From Oopsacas minuta (taxonomy: Eukaryota; Porifera; Hexactinellida; Lyssacinosida; Leucopsacidae), in assembly GCA_024704765.1 (NCBI GenBank), contig JAKMXF010000365.1, positions 1 through 64,000 of the forward strand: a DNA stretch of 64,000 bases. The letters run 5' to 3'. Positions 58,005 to 64,000 of this stretch are shown here, one piece after another; the first letter of the stretch is position 1; every line of letters begins with the position of its first letter. The notes beneath the pieces were generated by a model, which was given only the letters and a program-made list of their open reading frames with translations, was not told the DNA's origin and made no database searches. The translations under genes were made by a program, and so were the position numbers.

Positions 58005-58690
58005 ATTACCAAGCTTACGCTGTATCTTACGCCGTATCTTAAGCCGTATCTTACGCTGTATCTTAAGCCGTATCTTACGCCGTATCTTAAGCCGTATCTT
58101 ACGCCGTATCTTAAGCCGTATCTTACGCTGTATCTTAAGCCGTATCTTACGCCGTATCTTAAGCCGTATCTTACGCCGTATCTTAAGCCGTATCTTACGC
58201 TGTATCTTACGCTGTATCTTACGCTGTATCTTAAGCCGTATCTTACGCTGTATCTTACGCTGTATCTTACGCTGTATCTTAAGCCGTATCTTACGCTGTA
58301 TCTTACGCTGTATCTTAAGCCGTATCTTAAGCCGTATCTTACGCTGTATCTTACGCTGTATCTTAAGCCGTATCTTAAGCCGTATCTTACGCTGTATCTT
58401 AAGCCGTATCTTACGCTGTATCTTACGCTGTATCTTAAGCCGTATCTTACGCTGTAGCTTACGCTGTAGCTTACGCTGTATCTTAAGCCGTATCTTACGC
58501 TGTAGCTTACGCTGTAGCTTACGCTGTATCTTAAGCCGTAGCTTACGCTGTAGCTTACGCTGTAGCTTACGCCGTATCTTACGCTGTATCTTACGCTGTA
58601 GCTTACGCTGTATCTTAAGCCGTATCTTACGCTGTAGCTTACGCCGTATCTTACGCTGTATCTTATGCTGTAGCTTACGCTGTATCTTTC
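58005..58690. repeat. 12-bp tandem array
   Basis: About 57 copies of a 12-bp unit in a few types: TATCTTACGCTG, TATCTTAAGCCG, TATCTTACGCCG and, towards the right, TAGCTTACGCTG. The types alternate in a partly regular order (AAGCCG units often flank ACGCTG or ACGCCG units). Because 12 is a multiple of 3 and no unit has a stop in two frames, long basic open frames appear on both strands; these are not genes. Confidence 0.92.
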
Positions 58691-59417
58691 GAATCAAGCA
58701 GACATCAATTCATTATTTTATTAATTAAACTACAAATTTTGCTAATATTTTTCTAAGAATTTACTAAAAACAAATAATCATAAATACATACATATATTGT
58801 GTAATATCGCATAATAATTATTAATAACTGTTATCACCTTACATTTATTATATAGCACTGGAATTGGGTCATTGCTATTACAGAAATATGCTGATAATAA
58901 TCTTGTATTCACAGATAAAAAATACAAATTCCTTACTGTCTTTTTTACAAGAATTTACTACTGAGATATTTGTATATTACTGGTGATTGGTTTTTATAAT
59001 CTAGATTAATCTCACCAGGTTAATTAGAGGTGTTAGTTTCAATATGTACATATATTAATTATTAATGTATTTGGGGAGTATACATTAGGTATCCAGCAGA
59101 TTATCCTACCCAATCAGATTTAAGAGTATATCCGCAGCTGTTATTCTATTTGTGCATTCGTATGCCTATCTGAGACTGTAATATCATTGGTCTAATGGAC
59201 TCCATTGGAAAGGTCCTTGCATAGAATATGTGTCCTCCTTATATGTGGTCCAATTGGCATGAAATTGGTCACATGGGTGTATATACATGTACCTTTTCAC
59301 ACCTCTGGATATAATAATATATTCACTAATATAACTTCTTAGCAATCGGTCTGTAACCTGTATTTTAATTGCAAAATTATGCGAAATAAACTATACTAGA
59401 AATTTCTGTAAATTCAG
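58691..59417. other. Intergenic, no gene seen
   Basis: AT-rich sequence between the 12-bp array and bZIP gene 5. It includes one T-box-type word TTCACACCT at 59296-59304. Confidence 0.5.
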
Positions 59418-59485
59418 CTCGCTATTAACCGCTATTAGCTGCTGTTATCCGCTATTAGCCGCTATTATCTGCTATTAGCCGCTTA
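59418..59485. repeat. 11-bp tandem repeat downstream of bZIP gene 5
   Basis: About six units of GCTATTAGCCG with variants, close to the 3' end of the minus-strand bZIP gene. Confidence 0.8.
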
Positions 59486-59508
59486 GAATATATTACATCA
59501 ATTATTTA

Positions 59509-59919
59509 TCAAACTTGCTGGAGAGAATCTTTATAGAACTTTAATTCAGCTTGTAGCTGTCGTTTCATTTTCACTAGTTCCTCTTTCTCCTCGTTAAGAT
59601 CCGCTAGCCTCTGTTCCAGATCCTGGAATGCTCTTCTCCCTCTTTTATCGTACTTCTGTTTAAAATGTGATTTCTGTAATCTACGTCTCTGTATCCTTAA
59701 CAGCTCTACCTCCTCGCTAGTAGCAGTAGTCCTGTTTAATAATTCATAGAATTCTGTTAATTTTAGACTACGGATAGCTTCTTCTTGTAAGTAAGGGAAG
59801 GAGGGTAGCAGAATATTATTGTTCTGATTTGTATCTACACTCCTGGGGAGGTATATATCTAGACCTCTTAAATCTGAGAACTCTAATAACTCGTCTGTTA
59901 TTTCTATTTCTCTTTGCAT
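59509..59919 (-). CDS. Maf-like bZIP protein 5
   Basis: An intronless frame of 136 residues. The N-terminal ~60 residues are acidic (QREIEITDELLEFSDLRGLD). An extended-homology-like segment (SLKLTEFYELLNRTTATSEE) leads into the basic region (LLRIQRRRLQKSHFKQKYDK) and the zipper (LEQRLADLNEEKEELVKMKR, LQAELKF). The bZIP Asn position is Lys or Ser and the later Arg is Asp, giving KQKYDKR, close to KKRYDQK of protein 4, so these two form a subgroup. A TATA box and an ACAAACAAAC leader precede the ATG. Confidence 0.75.
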   Translation of the reverse strand: MQREIEITDELLEFSDLRGLDIYLPRSVDTNQNNNILLPSFPYLQEEAIRSLKLTEFYELLNRTTATSEEVELLRIQRRRLQKSHFKQKYDKRGRRAFQDLEQRLADLNEEKEELVKMKRQLQAELKFYKDSLQQV

Positions 59920-59950
59920 CTTTGTTGTTGTTTGTTTGTTTGTTGATCCT

Positions 59951-59960
59951 TATTTATATA
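59951..59960 (-). promoter_or_regulatory. TATA box of bZIP gene 5
   Basis: TATATAAATA on the minus strand about 35 bp upstream of the ATG at 59919, the same word as upstream of bZIP gene 6. Confidence 0.6.
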
Positions 59961-60289
59961 AATCACTTTGAAAGTGTATTAATTGCCAGGACACTTTTGG
60001 ATTTTATTTCATTATTTTATATTTTTCATCTCTAAGATAATTAGCAATATATTTTGCATACCAATCACAGTGTTACGTTGCCATATACGATTAGACCTTT
60101 CAGCATAAATCTATTTCTGGGACAGGTTAGGTGTAAAATATTAATAATACATTTTCAATATTTGGATAGACAAGTAAATATAATTGTTAACTGCCTTGCA
60201 ACTTACCTAGAGACTAGTTGTATAGATTGGAATTTGTACTATCATTTGTCTTACAAATGTATACATTATAAAGCTTATTATTGACAGAG

Positions 60290-62154
60290 ATGGAGCTGTT
60301 GACAGCTATCGTTATATGTTTATTTCTGTAAATATATATGTAAATAGAATTGGCTGTCAATACCAACAAATGAATGTAATTAGTTCTATTTACAGCTGAT
60401 TATTTGCTGATTTGTTGCTATTAATAGAATTTGATTATCCTGATCACTCAGATATTTATCGGTGTTGTTATTATTATTTATTTATTTATTTATCTCTTAT
60501 ACCTTGTAAGGTGTGAGCGCCAAATTCCTGGGATAATCTAATTAATGATACAGGAATTCTGTCTCAAATACGATTATTCACATTCTTCCACTTTGGTTTA
60601 TCCCAGGAATACCTCTGTGTATTAGATGTTTGTTAGTAGCAATTAGGGTATTAAGGAATGTTTGGCTTAATCACAGATATAATTACGTGAGTTAACACCT
60701 ATTATTCCACCTTATATAACACTTTACACCTATTATTCCACCTTAAATAACACTTTACACATATTTATTCTAGGTTATTTTGCTGTAATCTCTATCCAGT
60801 GTTTGCTTCATTCAAAGCTATAAGGAATAGAGATGGTGATGAATACGTATGTTTATATATTTTCACACCTTCTATCAACATATTACTGTTGTTTATTTGT
60901 AGTCTAGATGGTTCATATATTGGATAATGTTCTCTCTGTTCCTGTCCGTTACTTGGGTCACAGATTGGATATTTTGGTGGTTAGTTAAATACCATAGACC
61001 CAATCTTGTTGTTAGGGATAAATACTATTCATTTGTTGTTGATTTCTCTTAGGATTCCATTCTATGGCATGTTAAAATTGGGTATATCTATTTGGATGTT
61101 ACCTTTCTTTAGAGTTAGTTACATATTTATACCTTAGCAACGATACTGCATTCAGGAATTTTATATCTTGACTTTAGGGTTCTAAAATTCTATACACAGG
61201 ATTAGTACATCCTCAACTGATGGAAAATGAAGTGGTTAGTATTAACAAACAAATAAACAAACAACAAACAAACAAACAAACTACCAAGCAAATATGATAT
61301 ATACATATTTATTTGTTGTTATTTACTAGCAAATCGATATGTTTGTCAACTCAATTAGCAACAGATTACTCACATTAGGAAAAGTTCTATTTTCATTTGC
61401 TTTACAGAAAACTACAGAAGTAAGTATATCACGTTTAGGTACATATTATTACACCTTTATCTTGTGTATATATAGGCATATGCTACTCAAACATTTGCAG
61501 CTGTTGCTCCTATCCCTCCCCAACAACCAGCTGCACCTCAAGGAATGAAGTACCCTCTTCAAACAACTGAATCTTCTCCACCTACATATTCTGATGTAAT
61601 TGGTTCAGATCCAGGTCGACAGAAGGAATTCAGTGATGATGAGGACATGGCCAAACATCTTTCTAGTAGGCTGACTTATTTTATTTTGGGCGCCATAACA
61701 TTAATCACTTAGATGGCGCCTATTTTTCATTATGCTTCACAGCAATATGTGCCGGCTATAAGAACCTCCTTGGGAGTATTAATACATATACTTTACCGAT
61801 ATTTACTGTATTAATATTTATAGTAACATTAGCACGTGTGTCACCAGAACCAACGGACACTACTGCCACTTCAGAGCCACATATGCGTGAGCCACACAGG
61901 CAAACAGAACGGCCAAAGAGTGAGGCGATAACTCAATCACAGAGGTCCCATTTATCCAGACAGAAGTCTCCTCAATTTAAGACCGGGAGAGCTCAAAGTG
62001 AAGCAAGTATAGATCTCACCTCTGAGAAGAAAAGGTCCTCTAGACAATTGAGACAACAGACACAAGAATCTACGGTTAGTTCCTGTTAATATTTGAGGTG
62101 ATAGGTATTTATTTATTCTATTTATAGCGACAGAGTAAGGTACAAGAGAAATAA
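60290..62154 (+). CDS. REEP-family ER membrane-shaping protein
   Basis: Nine exons (60290-60327, 60774-60846, 60903-60979, 61053-61113, 61178-61234, 61330-61419, 61476-61665, 61824-62074, 62128-62154) join in phase to 287 residues. The TB2/DP1 core is plain: NLYPVFASFKAIRNRDGDEY, then SRWFIYWIMFSLFLSVTWVT, IPFYGMLKLGISIWMLPFFR and GSKILYTGLVHPQL. These correspond to the REEP hairpins that curve tubular ER. The tail from residue ~135 is Pro- and Ser-rich with many Arg/Lys, as in REEP1-4, which bind microtubules. The first exon (MELLTAIVICLFL) is only 38 bp and was chosen because it is in phase and hydrophobic, as REEP N-termini are; it is the least certain exon. Confidence 0.85.
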
Positions 62155-62700
62155 CAGCTGTGAATAAACAATCAGATTCTGTAGATTTATTGTTTATTGT
62201 TTTGTTGTTGTTAAGCATTTTTATGATCACAAATATTTTAAATCATTACATACACACACACACATGAAGTCTTTGATTGTAATTATTGTTTGTTTGTTTA
62301 TATGTTGTTATTGTTAAGATGTATACATTTCGAAATTAATGTATATTTGTTTGATATCCTAAAGGTGTGAAAATCTCACGTAGACATAAACAACAAATCA
62401 TACTCGCTAGCTGCTGTAGTATAGATAGCTATTAATATTCACCCATATCAAGTTTTAAAATATTTGTAATATATTGATGGGTAGCTTGTATTATCACAGC
62501 CCCACCGGTTATTCAATCAATTCGTTCGTTAAAACGATAATTTTTTGCTTGGCTTCCTGTTAGGAGGCTTTATAACTACCAGAGGTGTATTGGAATTTGT
62601 AATAACGGACACTTATTGTGTGGCTAAACGACTTGCTTTCTTCTTATATCTGGCAAAAAATCAGTTGAGTAGAATATAATAGATTCGGTTAATGAGCTAG
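62155..62700. other. Intergenic downstream of REEP, no gene
   Basis: AT-rich, with a short (CA)n run at about 62248-62262 and the T-box-type word AGGTGTGAA at 62363-62371. No coding region is recognised. Confidence 0.5.
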
Positions 62701-63045
62701 AGTTCTTATACTCGGCATGCTCTTATAACCGGTGTTCGTATACCCGGCATGCTCTTATACCCGGCATGCTCTTATAACCGGTGTTCTTATACCCGGCATG
62801 CTCTTATAACCGGTGTTCGTATACCCGGCATGCTCTTATAACCGGTGTTCGTATACTCGGCATGCTCTTATAACCGGTGTTCGTATACTCGGCATGCTCT
62901 TATAACCGGTGTTCTTATACCCGGCATGCTCTTATAACCGGTGTTCTTATACTCGGCATGCTCTTATAACCGGTGTTCTTATACTCGGCATGCTCTTATA
63001 ACCGGTGTTCTTATACTCGGCATGCTCTTATAACAGGCATCTAGT
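62701..63045. repeat. 32-bp tandem array derived from a MITE end
   Basis: About eleven copies of a 32-bp unit containing TCTTATAACCGGTGTTC and TATACCCGGCATGC. The unit is built from the end sequence of the family-1 MITE (GCCGGTTATAAGA read backwards). The last copy runs into GGCATCTAGTGTA, the outermost MITE end. CCGG occurs twice in most units. Confidence 0.85.
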
Positions 63046-63457
63046 GTATGACTATCTGCTTGGTTCTGTTTCTGGACAAATGTCCCGATTAATCAGACCA
63101 TCACCATTTTAACATAATATTTATAATAGCTGTTTCCCTAACACAAAACACTATAATAATTACATTTGCATATTATTAATCATATATTTGATAGAAATGA
63201 GCACAAGTACTATCTCCTTACGGATTACTTTCAGGTGCAGGTGTACAGAATAAGACTTTCGTATCCGTTTAATTGCCGTATCAGTCCTACCCATATTTCT
63301 AACTAAATATAGTAGTATTTTCCAAACACAATCTTTTGAGCTAATTTGCTACAGCAAATTAATAATATTTTACCAGCAACACCTCCTTCATATTGTTGAC
63401 ACATTTTGTATACTTTTATATCAACAAATTTATATAAATACGATTAATTATTTTGAA
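63046..63457. promoter_or_regulatory. Upstream region of bZIP gene 6 with TATA box
   Basis: About 410 bp with no gene. TATATAAATA at 63431-63440 lies about 20 bp before the ATG at 63458. This is close, so either the leader is very short or translation starts at the second Met (MAENYSNIV). Confidence 0.5.
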
Positions 63458-63799
63458 ATGGTGTCAGAGTCCTCAATGGCTGAAAATTATTCAAATATTG
63501 TGCCAAATTCCAAATATCCATTTTATTCAGAGGAACAAATTCATGATCTCCCATTCAAGGATCTCATAGCTGGACTCAGGTCCCTAGCAACCGTGGAAGA
63601 GATCGGAATGATTAAAAATATTCGTAAAATCAACAAAAAGAAATTATGGAAAAGAAACAGAGACAAAAATGAGAAATTCGAGGTTATAGATTTGGAGGCA
63701 ATTTTGGAAATTCTTAGAATTGAGAAAAATACTCTAATTTGTTTCCGAACTTGTTTATTAAAAGAGATAAGTGAACTCCAATCCCTAATTAATAGTTAG
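63458..63799 (+). CDS. Maf-like bZIP protein 6 (divergent)
   Basis: An intronless frame of 113 residues. The extended homology region is the best preserved of the cluster: EEQIHDLPFKDLIAGLRSLA with TVEEIGMIKNIRKINKKKLW, compared with the Maf order D-E-L-V-x-M-S-V-R-E-L. The basic region is degenerate (KKKLWKRNRDKNEKF), with no bZIP Asn or Arg. The following helix has leucines or similar at heptad spacing (LEAILEILRIEKNTL), then CFRTCLLKEISELQS. It may dimerise but is unlikely to contact DNA in the usual bZIP way. The short N-terminus has no clear activation domain. Confidence 0.68.
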   Translation: MVSESSMAENYSNIVPNSKYPFYSEEQIHDLPFKDLIAGLRSLATVEEIGMIKNIRKINKKKLWKRNRDKNEKFEVIDLEAILEILRIEKNTLICFRTCLLKEISELQSLINS

Positions 63800-63800
63800 T

Positions 63801-63863
<63 letters not shown>
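63800..63863. repeat. TTG microsatellite after bZIP gene 6
   Basis: About 20 units of (TTG)n directly after the stop codon region of the gene, in its 3' UTR if transcription continues. Confidence 0.9.
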
Positions 63864-63869
<6 letters not shown>

Positions 63870-64000
63870 CACATGCTTCACACATATCATGCATCCATCG
63901 CTCTATTTGTTTACCACACGTAATGTAATTAACACTTCATTGTTGTCACCAACAATATTAATATTTGTATCAGCTATTATTCTTGCATATTTTTGTTTAC

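Noticed and set aside
57984-58728. Long open frames on both strands (237 and 245 codons)
   Set aside because: They are made by the 12-bp tandem array, whose length is a multiple of three, and not by a coding gene.

Overview
The window is nuclear DNA of a gene-dense, AT-rich early-branching animal. The reasons are metazoan gene families (Numb, MTA, mixed-lineage kinase, filamin/jitterbug, REEP, Maf-type bZIP), a eukaryotic tRNA-Thr, many spliceosomal introns of about 50-100 bp with GTTAG/GTAAG donors, and intergenic gaps often below 300 bp. A sponge would fit best, but this is inferred from gene style only. No database search was possible, so names rest on recognised motifs and remembered family sequences.

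Layout. (1) 1-15.2 kb is a repeat block. It holds two direct copies of a foldback-bearing module, long 16-bp minisatellite arrays that partly face each other, and a palindrome of about 7 kb. The palindrome arms carry two intronless, inverted copies of a NuMA-like coiled-coil gene, and a dead mariner (DD34D) transposon sits on its axis. (2) 16-42.2 kb is a compact conserved gene cluster: tRNA-Thr(TGT), a DH-PH RhoGEF, an FBXL2/20-type F-box protein, an SH3-kinase MLK, a small cysteine-rich membrane protein (minus), Numb, a filamin/jitterbug-like actin crosslinker (minus), a GH45-like secreted glycosidase that looks circularly permuted, STT3 with a small membrane-protein gene nested in an intron on the other strand, and FAD synthase (minus). 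(3) 43-64 kb is a looser region with six short, intronless, TATA-associated bZIP genes related to Maf but lacking the defining Asn of the basic region; two are almost identical inverted copies. Between them lie an MTA-type NuRD subunit with two extra C2H2 fingers, an intronless RING gene nested in its first intron, a REEP-type ER-shaping gene, several pogo-like MITEs and large minisatellites.

How the genes relate. The conserved genes serve general cell biology (Rho and JNK signalling, endocytic cell-fate control, ubiquitin ligation, N-glycosylation, FAD synthesis, chromatin) and show no evident shared pathway. The unusual content is the Maf-like bZIP cluster, the permuted GH45, the MTA-C2H2 fusion, the NuMA-like palindrome, and the density of short transcription-factor-like words (T-box TTCACACCT, RFX-like CTAGCAAC) in the gene-dense part.
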